A stretch of DNA of 64,000 bases from an uncultured Pelagibacteraceae bacterium (lineage in GTDB: Bacteria > Pseudomonadota > Alphaproteobacteria > Pelagibacterales > Pelagibacteraceae): positions 62,001-126,000 of the forward strand of contig CACHOJ010000002.1 of NCBI GenBank assembly GCA_902581405.1, given 5' to 3'. The position numbers and the translations under genes are program-made. How positions within the stretch are numbered: position 1 is the stretch's first letter; each line of letters opens with the position of its first letter. Below, piece by piece: positions 31,785 through 42,423 of the stretch. Below the pieces are notes generated by a model. It was not told the DNA's origin. It worked only from the letters and a program-made list of their open reading frames with translations, and ran no database searches.

Positions 31785-34700
31785 TGGATATCCAAAAAAA
31801 AAATCGTGAATTATTAAAAAAAAATCATGTTTATGATGAGAAAATGGAACATGATGCATGTGGAGTAGGTCTTGTAGCTTCAACTGAGGGTCTAAAATCA
31901 AGAAAAGTAGTCGAATATGGAATTGAAGCTTTAAAAGCTGTTTGGCACAGGGGCGCTATCGACGCCGATGGAAAAACAGGTGATGGAGCAGGAATACATA
32001 TTGAGATACCAAAAGATTTTTTTGCAGAGAAAATAGAAATTACTGGACATAAACACGATAATTCAGATTTATGTGTAGGAATGATCTTTCTTCCGAGGAA
32101 CGATTTTGGTGGTCAAGAGCAATGTAGAACAATAGTAGAGAGCGAACTTACAAAAAAGAATTTTAATATATATGGATGGAGACAAGTACCAGTTGATCCA
32201 TCTGTGCTTGGTGAAAAAGCTGAATTAACAAGACCTGAAATTGCACAAGTTTTGTTTACTCATAATGATAAATCAATTGTTGGCAAAGATTTAGAGAGAA
32301 TACTATACGAGACAAGAAGAAAAATTGAAAAAGAAGCTTTAAAAAACCAATTAAATAATTTTTATATTTGCTCATTTAGTTCAAGATCAATTATTTATAA
32401 AGGAATGTTTCTTGCAGAAGCTTTGTCAGACTTTTATACAGATTTAAAAGATGAACGTTTTATTTCAAGATATGCAATTTTTCATCAGAGGTTTTCAACT
32501 AATACAGCACCAAGCTGGGATTTAGCTCAACCGTTTAGAGCTATCGCTCATAATGGTGAAATAAATACACTTAAAGGTAACGTTAATTGGATGAATATAC
32601 ACCAAGAAGAAATGTTCAGTCCATTATTTGATGATATGGAAAATTTGAAACCAGTTATTCCAGCTGGAAATTCTGACTCTGCATCATTAGACAATGTTTT
32701 TGAATTATTAAATATTTCTGGTCATTCAGCACCTTTAGCAAAACTTATGTTAATTCCGGATGCTTGGTCTAAAAAAAGTAAAGTTTTGCCAAAAGATCAT
32801 CAACAGTTGTTTAATTTTTTAAATAGTACCATGGAACCTTGGGATGGGCCAGCTGCTGTTGCAGCGACAGATAATGAGTGGGTAATTGTTGGGAGTGACA
32901 GAAATGGTCTAAGACCATTAAGATATACTGTTACAAGAGACAAACTTTTGTTCGCGGGATCTGAAACAGGTATGATTAATTTAAATGAAAAAAAAATTGT
33001 TTCGAAAGGAAGACTTGGCCCTGGTGAAATATTGGGTGTTAGAATTGAAAAAGGAAAAGTTTATACGAATAATGCAATTAAGAATTATTTAGCAAAAGAA
33101 TTTAAAAAGTTTAACAACCAGATCATTGATCTTGATAAAAAATTTCCAATAGAAAATGAAAAAAACCAGTATTCAGGTTCTGATTTAAAAAAAATACAAC
33201 ACTGTTTTGGCTATAGCCTTGAGGATTTAGAACTAATCCTTCATCCTATGGCTGAAGATGCCAAAGAAGCAACTGGATCCATGGGTGATGATACACCTCT
33301 TGCTGTATTATCTGACAAATATAGGCCTCTTTACCATTTTTTTAAACAGAACTTTAGTCAAGTAACAAATCCTCCAATTGACTCTTTAAGAGAAAATAAG
33401 GTTATGAGTTTAAAAACTAGGTTTGGAAATCTCGGCAATATTCTTGATTTTTCAGATCTTACTGAGGAAAACATTTATGTTTTAGACAGTCCTATTCTCT
33501 CAAACAATCAGTTTGAAAAATTTGTAAAGTACTTTGGTGATAATTATAGAATTTTAAATTGTATTTTTGACAAAGAAGAAACACTTGAAAGTTCAATTAA
33601 TAAATTAAAAAGGGATGCAGAGAAAGCAGTCAGAGAAGGTGTAACACAACTTATTTTGTCAGATAAAAATATATCCGAAACAAAACTGCCAATGCCAATG
33701 CTTTTATGTATTGGAGCAATAAATACTCATTTAATAAAATTAGGACTAAGAGGATATGTTTCTATCAATATTCAAACAGGAGATGCTCTTGATACACACT
33801 CATTTGCTACGCTTATAGGTGTTGGAGCAACAACTGTAAATCCTTATCTTGCATTCGATAGTTTATTTCAAAGATACTCTAAAAAACTTTTTGGAAAATT
33901 TTCTTTTGATGAGTGTGTCAGTAGGTATATAAAATCTGTAAATTTTGGCCTGTTAAAAATAATGTCAAAGATGGGTATTTCTGTTTTAAGTTCTTATAGA
34001 GGAGGATGTAATTTTGAAACTGTAGGACTAAGTAGAACAATTGTTAAAGATTATTTCCCAGGGGTAATATCTAAAATTTCTGGAATTGGATTAAGTGGTA
34101 TAGAAAAAAAGATAAGAGGTATACATAAGGATGCTTTTGACATTCATTCCAATATTTTACCCATAGGAGGAATTTATAGATATAGAAAAAATGGAGAAAC
34201 TCACCAATATCAAGGAAAATTAATTCATCTTTTGCAAGCTGCAGTTGGATCAAATTCTTATGATACTTATAAAAAATACACAAAAGGAATTTACGGTTTA
34301 AAACCAATTAATTTAAGAGATTTAATTGACTTTAAAAATCAAGTGGCAATTGCAATTGACGAAGTCGAGTCAATAAGTGAAATTATGAAAAGATTTGGAA
34401 GTGGAAGTATGTCTCATGGTGCTTTATCAAAAGAAGCTCATGAAACACTTGCTATGGGTATGAATAGGATAAAGGGTGCTTCTTGTAGTGGCGAAGGTGG
34501 AGAAGATGAAAATAGATTTAAAGTTTTAGAAAATGGAGATAGCGCTAATTCAAGAGTAAAACAAATAGCATCTGCAAGATTTGGAGTAACTATAAATTAT
34601 TTAAATAATTGTAATGAAATTGAAATTAAAATTGCACAAGGTGCAAAACCTGGTGAAGGGGGTCAATTACCTGGGTTTAAGGTTACTGAAGAAATAGCTA

Positions 34701-36280
34701 AATTAAGACATTCTACTCCAGGAGTGACACTAATTTCACCTCCTCCACATCATGATATTTACTCAATAGAAGATCTCGCACAACTAATTTATGATTTAAA
34801 GCAAATCAATCCTAAGGCTAGAGTTGGTGTAAAATTAGTAGCTTCCTCTGGAATAGGAACTATTGCTGCAGGAGTTGCTAAAGCAAAAGCTGATATCATT
34901 TTAATTTCTGGTCATAATGGTGGAACAGGCGCTACTCCTCAAACAAGCGTTAAATATGTTGGTATTCCATGGGAAATGGGATTAACAGAAGCAAATCAAG
35001 TTTTGACTTTAAATAAACTACGACACCTTGTTACTCTGAGAACTGATGGAGGAATTAAAACTGGAAGAGATGTAGTTATGGCAGCAATGATGGGCGCAGA
35101 AGAGTTTGGTGTAGCTACTACAGCGCTAGTTGCAATGGGATGCATTATGGTAAGACAATGTCACTCTAACACTTGTCCAGTCGGTGTTTGTACTCAAGAT
35201 GATGAACTTAGAAAAAAATTTACTGGTACACCAGACAAGGTAGTGAACTTATTTTCTTTTATAGCGGAAGAAGTAAGAGAAATTCTAGCAAGTTTAGGTT
35301 TTAAGTCTCTTAATGAGGTCATTGGTAGAACTGACTTATTAAGGCAGGTAAGTAAAGGATCACCAAATTTGGATGATTTAGATTTAAATCCTTTATTTGT
35401 ACAAGCTGACCCCGGTAAAAATAAAAGATATTGTCAGAAACCTATAATTAATGAGGTTCCAGATACATTGGATCAAAAAATTTGGCCAGAGGTAGAAAAC
35501 TTAATAGATAATAATTCTCCATTAGATAAAACATATGAAATAAAAAACACTGATAGAGCAGTAGGCACAAGAATCTCTTATCATTTATATAAAAAATTTG
35601 GAAATAATAAATTAGAGGAAAATACTTTTTCACTCAATTTTAAAGGATCGGCTGGACAATCATTTGGGGCATTCGGGATTAAAGGACTTAAATTAATTTT
35701 AAAAGGGGATGCTAATGATTACGTTGCCAAAGGTTTGTCAGGTGCATCTGTAATAGTTAAACTTCCTGAGGAAAGTAATTTGGTCTCAAACGAAAATACT
35801 ATTATAGGAAATACAGTCTTATATGGAGCAACATCGGGAACTTTATTAGCAGCAGGACAAGCGGGTGAAAGATTTGCAGTAAGAAACTCAGGAGCAACTG
35901 CAGTAGTTGAAGGTTGCGACTCAAATGGATGTGAGTATATGACAGGGGGATCGATTGTAATATTAGGTGATGTTGGAGATAATTTTGGAGCAGGTATGAC
36001 AGGTGGAATGGCTTTTGTATATGATCCTAACAATGAATTTCCAAAAAAAGCAAATCCAGAGACAATTATTTGGCAAACACCTGAGACAGAGTTTTGGAAA
36101 AATAATTTAAAGAAATTAGTCTCAAAACATTATCAAGAAACAGAGTCTAATATTTCTAAAAATATACTCGAAAATTTTGATTTGGAGGTAAATAATTTTT
36201 TACAAGTTTGCCCTAAAGAAATGATAGATAAACTTGAAAATCCAATTACTAATAAAAATATTGTTGGTAAAGCTAGTTAA
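31784..36280 (+). CDS. gltB: Glutamate synthase (NADPH) large subunit
   Basis: The catalytic GOGAT subunit, 1498 residues, making two glutamates from glutamine and 2-oxoglutarate. The class II glutaminase domain begins at Cys26 in EHDACGVG; the 25 residues before it are probably a removed propeptide. The central domain and the FMN-binding synthase domain contain KPGEGGQLPG and SGHNGGTGATP. The 3Fe-4S cysteines are in CHSNTCPVGVCTQDD near 1125. The C-terminal right-handed beta-helix (GQSFGAF, GATSGTLLAAGQAGERF) ends the protein. All domains are intact, at normal length (about 1500). It is translationally coupled to gltD. Confidence 0.96.
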   Translation: MDIQKKNRELLKKNHVYDEKMEHDACGVGLVASTEGLKSRKVVEYGIEALKAVWHRGAIDADGKTGDGAGIHIEIPKDFFAEKIEITGHKHDNSDLCVGMIFLPRNDFGGQEQCRTIVESELTKKNFNIYGWRQVPVDPSVLGEKAELTRPEIAQVLFTHNDKSIVGKDLERILYETRRKIEKEALKNQLNNFYICSFSSRSIIYKGMFLAEALSDFYTDLKDERFISRYAIFHQRFSTNTAPSWDLAQPFRAIAHNGEINTLKGNVNWMNIHQEEMFSPLFDDMENLKPVIPAGNSDSASLDNVFELLNISGHSAPLAKLMLIPDAWSKKSKVLPKDHQQLFNFLNSTMEPWDGPAAVAATDNEWVIVGSDRNGLRPLRYTVTRDKLLFAGSETGMINLNEKKIVSKGRLGPGEILGVRIEKGKVYTNNAIKNYLAKEFKKFNNQIIDLDKKFPIENEKNQYSGSDLKKIQHCFGYSLEDLELILHPMAEDAKEATGSMGDDTPLAVLSDKYRPLYHFFKQNFSQVTNPPIDSLRENKVMSLKTRFGNLGNILDFSDLTEENIYVLDSPILSNNQFEKFVKYFGDNYRILNCIFDKEETLESSINKLKRDAEKAVREGVTQLILSDKNISETKLPMPMLLCIGAINTHLIKLGLRGYVSINIQTGDALDTHSFATLIGVGATTVNPYLAFDSLFQRYSKKLFGKFSFDECVSRYIKSVNFGLLKIMSKMGISVLSSYRGGCNFETVGLSRTIVKDYFPGVISKISGIGLSGIEKKIRGIHKDAFDIHSNILPIGGIYRYRKNGETHQYQGKLIHLLQAAVGSNSYDTYKKYTKGIYGLKPINLRDLIDFKNQVAIAIDEVESISEIMKRFGSGSMSHGALSKEAHETLAMGMNRIKGASCSGEGGEDENRFKVLENGDSANSRVKQIASARFGVTINYLNNCNEIEIKIAQGAKPGEGGQLPGFKVTEEIAKLRHSTPGVTLISPPPHHDIYSIEDLAQLIYDLKQINPKARVGVKLVASSGIGTIAAGVAKAKADIILISGHNGGTGATPQTSVKYVGIPWEMGLTEANQVLTLNKLRHLVTLRTDGGIKTGRDVVMAAMMGAEEFGVATTALVAMGCIMVRQCHSNTCPVGVCTQDDELRKKFTGTPDKVVNLFSFIAEEVREILASLGFKSLNEVIGRTDLLRQVSKGSPNLDDLDLNPLFVQADPGKNKRYCQKPIINEVPDTLDQKIWPEVENLIDNNSPLDKTYEIKNTDRAVGTRISYHLYKKFGNNKLEENTFSLNFKGSAGQSFGAFGIKGLKLILKGDANDYVAKGLSGASVIVKLPEESNLVSNENTIIGNTVLYGATSGTLLAAGQAGERFAVRNSGATAVVEGCDSNGCEYMTGGSIVILGDVGDNFGAGMTGGMAFVYDPNNEFPKKANPETIIWQTPETEFWKNNLKKLVSKHYQETESNISKNILENFDLEVNNFLQVCPKEMIDKLENPITNKNIVGKAS

Positions 36281-37034
36281 CTTTTTTAATTATTTTTTGT
36301 AGTTCTTTACAAATTATACTTAAATTTTTGCTTGAGGAGAGACTATGATCTCCATTCTTTATTATTAAAAGCTTTTTATCTGCTTTAGGAAAAGTTTTTA
36401 AAACCATTCTTGAGTATTTTACAGGTACTACCTCATCTTTTTGTCCGTGAACCATTGTGACAGGTATGGTATTATTTAACTTTTTATTAAGGACTTTATT
36501 AGTAGCTTTTTTTCCATCAAAAATAAGCTGTTTAGTAATTAAGTATTCATAGTCACCATTTTTAATTTTAGATATTCCTTTTTTGATTATTTCATACTTT
36601 GTCTTTTTTGGAAATTTTTTCCACATAATTCTTGTAAGAAACTCAGGTGCAGATCCAATACCTAGGAAGCCTTTAATTTGAGAACTAAAATATCTGTGCA
36701 TTATCATCGAAATCCATCCACCCATACTTGAGCCAATTAAAATAAAATCATTTTTTTTTACTATTTTATTAATTGCAGTCTTCGCATCATTTGACCATTT
36801 TGTAATATTACCTTTTGTAAATTCTCCTGATGACCTTCCATGACCAAAATATTCTAATGCTAAAAACCCCAATTTATTTTTAATGCTAAAATTTAAAAAT
36901 CTTTTAGGTTTATCTCCATCTATATCTGATGCAAAACCTGGTAAAAAAACTATGTAGAGATTTTTCTTATAATTATTTGCGATATATCTTAGTTTTTTAT
37001 ATTTAGAAATTCTTAGAAATTTATTTTTTTTCAT
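36273..37034 (-). CDS. Alpha/beta hydrolase (ABHD10-like)
   Basis: A 253-residue serine hydrolase. VFLPGFASDIDGDK near residue 30 resembles the oxyanion region of ABHD10-like esterases. The nucleophile elbow is LIGSSMGGWISM near 100, the acid is in HGQKDEVVP near 196, and the His is in NGDHSLS near 227. The relatives cleave acyl-thioester or ester bonds, and their bacterial roles are mostly unknown. It overlaps the end of gltB by 8 bp on the opposite strand and is 39 bp divergent from the glycosyltransferase. The basic, Lys-rich N-terminus has no signal peptide, so it is probably cytosolic. Confidence 0.8.
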   Translation of the reverse strand: MKKNKFLRISKYKKLRYIANNYKKNLYIVFLPGFASDIDGDKPKRFLNFSIKNKLGFLALEYFGHGRSSGEFTKGNITKWSNDAKTAINKIVKKNDFILIGSSMGGWISMIMHRYFSSQIKGFLGIGSAPEFLTRIMWKKFPKKTKYEIIKKGISKIKNGDYEYLITKQLIFDGKKATNKVLNKKLNNTIPVTMVHGQKDEVVPVKYSRMVLKTFPKADKKLLIIKNGDHSLSSSKNLSIICKELQKIIKKVN

Positions 37035-37073
37035 ATAAAGTATTCATGTTGACTAGGTATATATTATTATCAC

Positions 37074-38228
37074 ATGCAGTCTAAATTAAAAGTACTACAG
37101 GTAATTCCTAAGTTAGGTTATGGTGGCGCAGAAACTGGTTGTTATGATATTGCACATTACTTGCCAGAAAATAATGTTAGATCATATCTAATTACAAGTG
37201 GTGGTGAACTTCTACAATACTTAGACAGAAAAAAAGTCAAACTTATTAGACTTCCTGTTCACTCAAAAAATCCTATACTCATTTTTATTAATTCACTAAT
37301 TATTTCTGCAATTATTTTAATAAATGGGATAAATATTGTTCATGCTAGAAGTAGAGCGCCTGCATGGTCATGTTTAATTGCAACAAAAATTACAAGAAGA
37401 AAGTTTGTTACGACTTTTCATGGAACCTATAATTACAAAAATAAGTTAAAAAAATTTTATAATTCTGTAATGGTTAGATCTGATTTAATTATTGCTGGAT
37501 CTAATTTTATTTTTTCACACATCAAAGAAAATTATGCAGAATATCTAACAGATAAAAAAAAATTACTTTCTATATTTAGAGGTATCAATACAGATTATTT
37601 TGACTCTTCAACAACACTAGAAACTGATGAAGATAAATTATTTAAGTCATGGGATTTGAAAATTGGAAAAAAAATAATTTTATTACCAGGTAGATTAACA
37701 GCTTGGAAAGGCCAAGAAATGTTTTTAGAGGCATTAAGTAAAGTAAATATTCAGTTAGGTAACGATTCATTTATTGCAGTAATTTTAGGTAACGAACAAG
37801 GGCGAGATCTTTATAAAAAAAAATTAATTAGACTTGTTGAACAATACAGACTTACCAAACAAATAAGATTTATTGATCATTGTAAAAATATGCCATTAGC
37901 TTACAAAATATCTGACATAGTTGTCTCCACATCAATTGAACCTGAAGCTTTTGGAAGAGTTGCAGTAGAAGCTCAATCTATGCAAAAATTAATTCTTGCC
38001 AGTAATATTGGTGGATCTAATGAGACAATTATTGATGGAAAGTCTGGACTATTGTTTGAAGCAGGTAATTCCGATGATTTATCAAAAAAAATTATACAAG
38101 TTATGAACTTTGATCCTAATGCACTTTCAAAAATGGGTAATTTTGGAAGAGAAAATGTCGTAAAGAAATTTAATGTTGAAAAAATGTGTTTTTCTACTTA
38201 TTCAGAGTACAAAAAACTATTTAATTAA
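37074..38228 (+). CDS. GT4-family glycosyltransferase
   Basis: A 384-residue retaining glycosyltransferase with the GT-B fold. The N-terminus LQVIPKLGYGGAETGCYDI is the acceptor-domain entry of GT4 enzymes (GGAE). The donor domain includes ILLPGRLTAWKGQEMFLEAL near 205 and the E-x7-E region EPEAFGRVAVEA near 295, followed by GGSNETI. Such enzymes build LPS or exopolysaccharide, but donor and acceptor are unknown and no other sugar genes are adjacent. Its stop overlaps the thrS start by one base, so it may lead the thrS-infC-rpmI-rplT operon. Confidence 0.87.
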   Translation: MQSKLKVLQVIPKLGYGGAETGCYDIAHYLPENNVRSYLITSGGELLQYLDRKKVKLIRLPVHSKNPILIFINSLIISAIILINGINIVHARSRAPAWSCLIATKITRRKFVTTFHGTYNYKNKLKKFYNSVMVRSDLIIAGSNFIFSHIKENYAEYLTDKKKLLSIFRGINTDYFDSSTTLETDEDKLFKSWDLKIGKKIILLPGRLTAWKGQEMFLEALSKVNIQLGNDSFIAVILGNEQGRDLYKKKLIRLVEQYRLTKQIRFIDHCKNMPLAYKISDIVVSTSIEPEAFGRVAVEAQSMQKLILASNIGGSNETIIDGKSGLLFEAGNSDDLSKKIIQVMNFDPNALSKMGNFGRENVVKKFNVEKMCFSTYSEYKKLFN

Positions 38229-40147
38229 TGCCAAATATTACATTACCTGACGGAAAAAAATTAAACTTTGATAAAAGTGTAACAGGTTCAGAGGTTGCAG
38301 AAAAAATAAGTAAATCTCTAGCTAAACAAGCTTTAGTAATGAGCGTAAATGGTGAATTAAAAGATTTATATTCAACAATAGATAAGGATAGTTCAATTAA
38401 AATTTTTACTGCAAAAGATCCTGAGGGATTAGAAGTTATTAGGCATGATACAGCACATATTATGGCAATGGCTGTGCAGGAATTATTTCCAGGAACACAG
38501 GTAACAATTGGTCCGGTTATAGAAAATGGCTTTTATTATGACTTTGCTAGAAAGGAACCTTTTACCAGTGAAGACCTTAAAAAAATTGAAAATAAAATGT
38601 CAGAGATAATTGATAAGGATGTAAAAACTAGAAGGGAAATTTGGGAAAGAGATAAGGCAATATCTCATTTTAAAAAAATTGGAGAAAAATATAAAGCTGA
38701 AATAATTGAAAGTATTCCAAAAAATGAGATGCTTACGGTTTATCATCATGGTGATACATGGCATGATCTATGTAGAGGTCCCCATTTAGAATCTTCTAGT
38801 AAAATTGGTAAAGCATTTAAATTAACAAAAGTATCAGGGGCTTATTGGCGAGGGGATTCTAATAATGAAATGTTGCAAAGAATTTATGGAACTAGCTGGG
38901 CCAATCAAAAAGACCTGGATTTGTATCTTCAAAGAATAGAAGAAGCAGAAAAAAGAGATCATAGAAAAATAGGTAAAGAGATGGATTTGTTTCATTTTAG
39001 AGAAGAAAGTCCTGGCTCTGTATTTTGGCACCAAAAAGGATGGAACTTATTTCAAAAACTTATTTCTTATATGAGAATGAAGCAAGAAACTGCAGGATAC
39101 CAGGAAATAAATACTCCAGAAATATTAGATCGATCACTTTGGGAAAAATCTGGCCACTGGGAAAAATTTGGTGCAAATATGTACACTTCTACTACTCCTG
39201 ATGAAAAAGTTTTTGCTATAAAACCAATGAATTGTCCTGGATGTGTTCAGGTTTTCAATCAAGGTTTAAAAAGTTACAGAGATTTACCACTAAAAATGTC
39301 GGAATTTGGAAAAGTTCATAGATATGAGCCCTCTGGAGCACTTCACGGATTATTGCGTGTTAGAGCATTCACCCAAGATGATGCACATATTTTCTGTACA
39401 GAAGAGCAAATCACAGAAGAATGTTTGAGTGTAACAAATTTAATTTTGGAAATTTATAAAGACCTAGGATTTGAAGATGTAATTTTGAAATATTCTGATC
39501 GACCAGACTTAAGAGTTGGGGATGATAAAGTTTGGGATAAATCTGAAGCAGCATTATTGGAAGCTATAAAGGCAACAAAATTAGAATACTCTGTAAACAA
39601 GGGTGAAGGCGCTTTTTATGGTCCTAAAATAGAATTTGTTTTAAGAGATGCAATTGGAAGAGATTGGCAATGTGGAACTTTGCAGGTTGATCTTAATTTA
39701 CCAGGTAGATTAGGTGCATCGTTTGTAGATAGAGACGGAAACAAAAAAGTACCTGTCATGCTACACAGAGCTTTATTTGGGTCATTAGAAAGATTTATAG
39801 GAATTTTAATTGAAAATTATTCTGGAAAATTACCGTTTTGGCTTTGTCCAGTCCAAACTATAGTTATACCTATTTCAAGTGATTTTGATGAATACGCAAA
39901 ACAAGTAAACAATGAGTTAAAAAAAGTTGGTTTAAGTTCTGAAGTTGATTTAAAAAATCATAATTTAAATTATAAAATTAGAGAACATTCATTAACTAAA
40001 GTCCCAATGCTACTAATATGTGGAAAAAAAGAAGTTGACAGCAACACGGTAACTATTAGAAGATTGGATTCTAAAAAACAGGAAACTATGGAATTAAAAG
40101 AATTCTTAAAAAAATATTCTGCTCTTAACAAAGCACCTTCAATCTAA
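38228..40147 (+). CDS. thrS: Threonyl-tRNA synthetase
   Basis: A class II aminoacyl-tRNA synthetase of 639 residues, cytosolic. It contains the N-terminal TGS domain (residues 1-61, ITLPDGKKLNFDKSVTGSEV), the second additional/editing domain with HDTAHIMAMAVQELFP and the zinc-like HHGDTWHDLCRGPH, and the class II core. Catalytic zinc ligands lie in KPMNCPGCVQVF near 333 and in HRALFGSLERFIG near 513, followed by the anticodon-binding domain. Length is standard (640). ATG overlaps the glycosyltransferase stop (TAATG). infC follows with no gap. Confidence 0.97.
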   Translation: MPNITLPDGKKLNFDKSVTGSEVAEKISKSLAKQALVMSVNGELKDLYSTIDKDSSIKIFTAKDPEGLEVIRHDTAHIMAMAVQELFPGTQVTIGPVIENGFYYDFARKEPFTSEDLKKIENKMSEIIDKDVKTRREIWERDKAISHFKKIGEKYKAEIIESIPKNEMLTVYHHGDTWHDLCRGPHLESSSKIGKAFKLTKVSGAYWRGDSNNEMLQRIYGTSWANQKDLDLYLQRIEEAEKRDHRKIGKEMDLFHFREESPGSVFWHQKGWNLFQKLISYMRMKQETAGYQEINTPEILDRSLWEKSGHWEKFGANMYTSTTPDEKVFAIKPMNCPGCVQVFNQGLKSYRDLPLKMSEFGKVHRYEPSGALHGLLRVRAFTQDDAHIFCTEEQITEECLSVTNLILEIYKDLGFEDVILKYSDRPDLRVGDDKVWDKSEAALLEAIKATKLEYSVNKGEGAFYGPKIEFVLRDAIGRDWQCGTLQVDLNLPGRLGASFVDRDGNKKVPVMLHRALFGSLERFIGILIENYSGKLPFWLCPVQTIVIPISSDFDEYAKQVNNELKKVGLSSEVDLKNHNLNYKIREHSLTKVPMLLICGKKEVDSNTVTIRRLDSKKQETMELKEFLKKYSALNKAPSI

Positions 40148-40693
40148 GTGGCAGATTTTAAACAAAACTATTTTCAGAAAAGAACTAGGCCAAAAGGACC
40201 TAGAACTAACCAAAGGATAACTTCTCAAGATGTTCAAGTTATCGCAAGCGACGGAGATAACTTAGGTATTCTAAATTTACAAGATGCAATTAGTAGAGCA
40301 AAAGATCAAGGTTTAGATTTAATTGAAATTGCTCCAAATGCAAAGCCTCCAGTTTGCAAAATAATGGATATGGGGAAATATAAATATGATGCTCAAAAAA
40401 AAGCAAATAAAGCAAAGAAAAAGCAAAAAAAGATTGAGTTAAAAGAAATTAAGTTAAGACCTGTTACAGAAGTACATGATTATACTTTTAAAATAAAAAA
40501 TGCCCAAAAATTTATAGCTAAAGGAGATAAAGTAAAATTTACAATAAGATTTAAAGGGAGAGAGTTACAGCATTCAAGCTTAGGAAATGAGTTAATGGAT
40601 AAGATTAAACAAGATATGGAGACTGTTGGACGAGTTGAGCTTCAACCCAAGTTTGATGGTAAACAAATGATTATGGTTATCCAGCCTTTATAA
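40148..40693 (+). CDS. infC: Translation initiation factor IF-3 (GTG start)
   Basis: IF-3 binds the 30S subunit, prevents premature 50S joining and checks start-codon choice. The 181-residue protein has the N-domain (NQRITSQDVQVIASDGDNLGI, roughly residues 16-36) and C-domain (EIKLRPVTEVHDYTFKIKNA near 100). The start is a GTG directly after the thrS TAA; no in-frame ATG fits before the N-domain. IF-3 genes often use unusual starts (AUU in E. coli), because IF-3 rejects poor starts and so can regulate itself; GTG is a weaker version. Linked to thrS, rpmI and rplT as usual. Confidence 0.96.
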   Translation: MADFKQNYFQKRTRPKGPRTNQRITSQDVQVIASDGDNLGILNLQDAISRAKDQGLDLIEIAPNAKPPVCKIMDMGKYKYDAQKKANKAKKKQKKIELKEIKLRPVTEVHDYTFKIKNAQKFIAKGDKVKFTIRFKGRELQHSSLGNELMDKIKQDMETVGRVELQPKFDGKQMIMVIQPL

Positions 40694-40747
40694 GCCATAT
40701 TTCTGGTTGTAAAGTAATATTAATATTTGTATAACCCCACAAAAATT

Positions 40748-40954
40748 ATGCCAAAATTAAAAACAAAAAGTTCAGCAAAAAAAAGATTTAAAATATCAGC
40801 TAGAGGCAAAGTAATAACAGCTCAAGCTGGTAAGAGACATGGTATGATTAAGAGAACTAATTCACAGATAAGAAAACAAAGAGGTACTACGGTGATGTCT
40901 AAACAAGATGGTAAGATTGTAAAATCTTATATGCCGTATAACCTAAGAGGATAG
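40748..40954 (+). CDS. rpmI: 50S ribosomal protein L35
   Basis: A small basic 50S protein of 68 residues, starting [15 protein letters not shown], the invariant L35 N-terminus, and ending MPYNLRG. I chose the ATG at 40748; a TTG at 40727 would add seven non-family residues. The 54-bp gap after infC holds no ORF and has no recognisable L20-binding pseudoknot that I could establish. rplT follows after one base, and the end of this gene supplies GAGG as its Shine-Dalgarno. Confidence 0.96.
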   Translation: MPKLKTKSSAKKRFKISARGKVITAQAGKRHGMIKRTNSQIRKQRGTTVMSKQDGKIVKSYMPYNLRG

Positions 40955-40955
40955 T

Positions 40956-41312
40956 ATGGCTAGAGTAAAAAGAGGTGTAACAAGTAGAGCTAAACACAAA
41001 AAGGTATTAAAAGCTGTTAAAGGTCAGTGGGGTAGAAGAAAAAATACTATACGAGTCGCTAGACAGGCAATGGAAAAGGCTATGCAGTACGCCTATAGAG
41101 ATCGAAGAAATAAAAAAAGAGACTTTAAATCAATTTGGATACAAAGAATTAATGCTGGAGTTAGATCTGAAGGTTTAACTTATTCTAAATTTATTAACGG
41201 TCTTAGTAAGACAGGTATTAAAATAGACAGAAAAATACTCGCTGAAATAGCCTACGATAATCCAGAAGCATTCAAAACCATAGTTAAAAAAGCTCAAGCA
41301 GCATTAAATTAA
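40956..41312 (+). CDS. rplT: 50S ribosomal protein L20
   Basis: A 118-residue rRNA-binding protein required early in 50S assembly. It begins [19 protein letters not shown], the family start, and contains [20 protein letters not shown] near 46. Length is normal (117-119). It is one base after rpmI, with AGAGG before the ATG. In other bacteria L20 represses its own operon by binding mRNA; no such site was established here. pheS follows after 43 bp. Confidence 0.97.
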   Translation: MARVKRGVTSRAKHKKVLKAVKGQWGRRKNTIRVARQAMEKAMQYAYRDRRNKKRDFKSIWIQRINAGVRSEGLTYSKFINGLSKTGIKIDRKILAEIAYDNPEAFKTIVKKAQAALN

Positions 41313-41355
41313 TTTTCATTGTTGTTTTTCTAGAGTTAACAAATATTCTACGAAT

Positions 41356-42423
41356 ATGTCCGATATAAAAAAAATTAGAGATGAGTATTTAATAAAATTA
41401 GATAACAATTTAGATACTGAAAGTGTAAATCAAATAAAAACAGAATTGTTTGGTAAAAATGGACAAATTTCTAATTCTTTTAAAACATTAGGCTCATTAC
41501 CCAATGATGAGAGAAAAAAATTTGCATCTGAATTAAACTCAATAAAAGATGAATTACAAGAAAAAATAAATTCCAAACTTCAAGAAATTGAAATTAAAGA
41601 GATTAACTCTAAACTTGAGAATGAAAAATTAGATGTAACTTTACCTGAGAGAGAAATAAAACAAGGAAAAATACATCCTGTCTCACAAGTTATCGATGAG
41701 ATATCCTCAATATTTTCTGAAATTGGCTTTAGTGTAGAAGAAGGTCCAGATGTAGAGAATGAGCATTATAATTTTACTGCATTAAATACTCCTGATAATC
41801 ATCCAGCAAGAGATATGCATGACACTTTTTATTTAGATAATAATAAAGAAATATTATTAAGAACTCATACATCTCCTGTACAAGTTAGAACGATGTTGAA
41901 TGGAAAACCTCCATTTAAGATTATAGCTCCTGGAAGAACATATAGATCTGATAGTGATCAAACACATTCACCAATGTTTCATCAAGTTGAGGGACTTCAT
42001 ATTGATAAAGATATAAATATGGGTCATTTAAAAGGCTGTTTGAACTACTTTATAAAATCATTTTTTGAAGTTGATAAAATTAAAATGAGATTTAGACCCA
42101 GTCATTTTCCTTTTACTGAACCATCAGCAGAAGTTGACATTGGTTATGAGTTAAAGGATGGAAAAATAGTTATTGGTGAGGGGGATAAATGGCTAGAAAT
42201 TCTTGGATGTGGAATGGTACATCCAAATGTCTTAAAAAATGTAAATGTAAATCCAGATAAATACCAAGGTTATGCTTTTGGTATTGGTATTGATAGACTT
42301 GGAATGTTAAAATATGGCATAAATGATCTAAGAGCTTTTTTTGAGACTGACTATAGATGGCTCAATCACTTTGGTTTTGATCCGTTGGATGTTCCATCAA
42401 ATTATAGAGGTCTAAGCAGATGA
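41356..42423 (+). CDS. pheS: Phenylalanyl-tRNA synthetase alpha subunit
   Basis: The catalytic subunit of the alpha2-beta2 enzyme, 355 residues. An N-terminal coiled-coil arm (about residues 1-90) that contacts tRNA precedes the class II core: motif 2 in [20 protein letters not shown] near 195 and motif 3 in [12 protein letters not shown]-like [15 protein letters not shown] near 312. [12 protein letters not shown] is the motif-1-adjacent region. Its end overlaps pheT by 4 bp (ATGA-type coupling), so the subunits are made together. Confidence 0.97.
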   Translation: MSDIKKIRDEYLIKLDNNLDTESVNQIKTELFGKNGQISNSFKTLGSLPNDERKKFASELNSIKDELQEKINSKLQEIEIKEINSKLENEKLDVTLPEREIKQGKIHPVSQVIDEISSIFSEIGFSVEEGPDVENEHYNFTALNTPDNHPARDMHDTFYLDNNKEILLRTHTSPVQVRTMLNGKPPFKIIAPGRTYRSDSDQTHSPMFHQVEGLHIDKDINMGHLKGCLNYFIKSFFEVDKIKMRFRPSHFPFTEPSAEVDIGYELKDGKIVIGEGDKWLEILGCGMVHPNVLKNVNVNPDKYQGYAFGIGIDRLGMLKYGINDLRAFFETDYRWLNHFGFDPLDVPSNYRGLSR

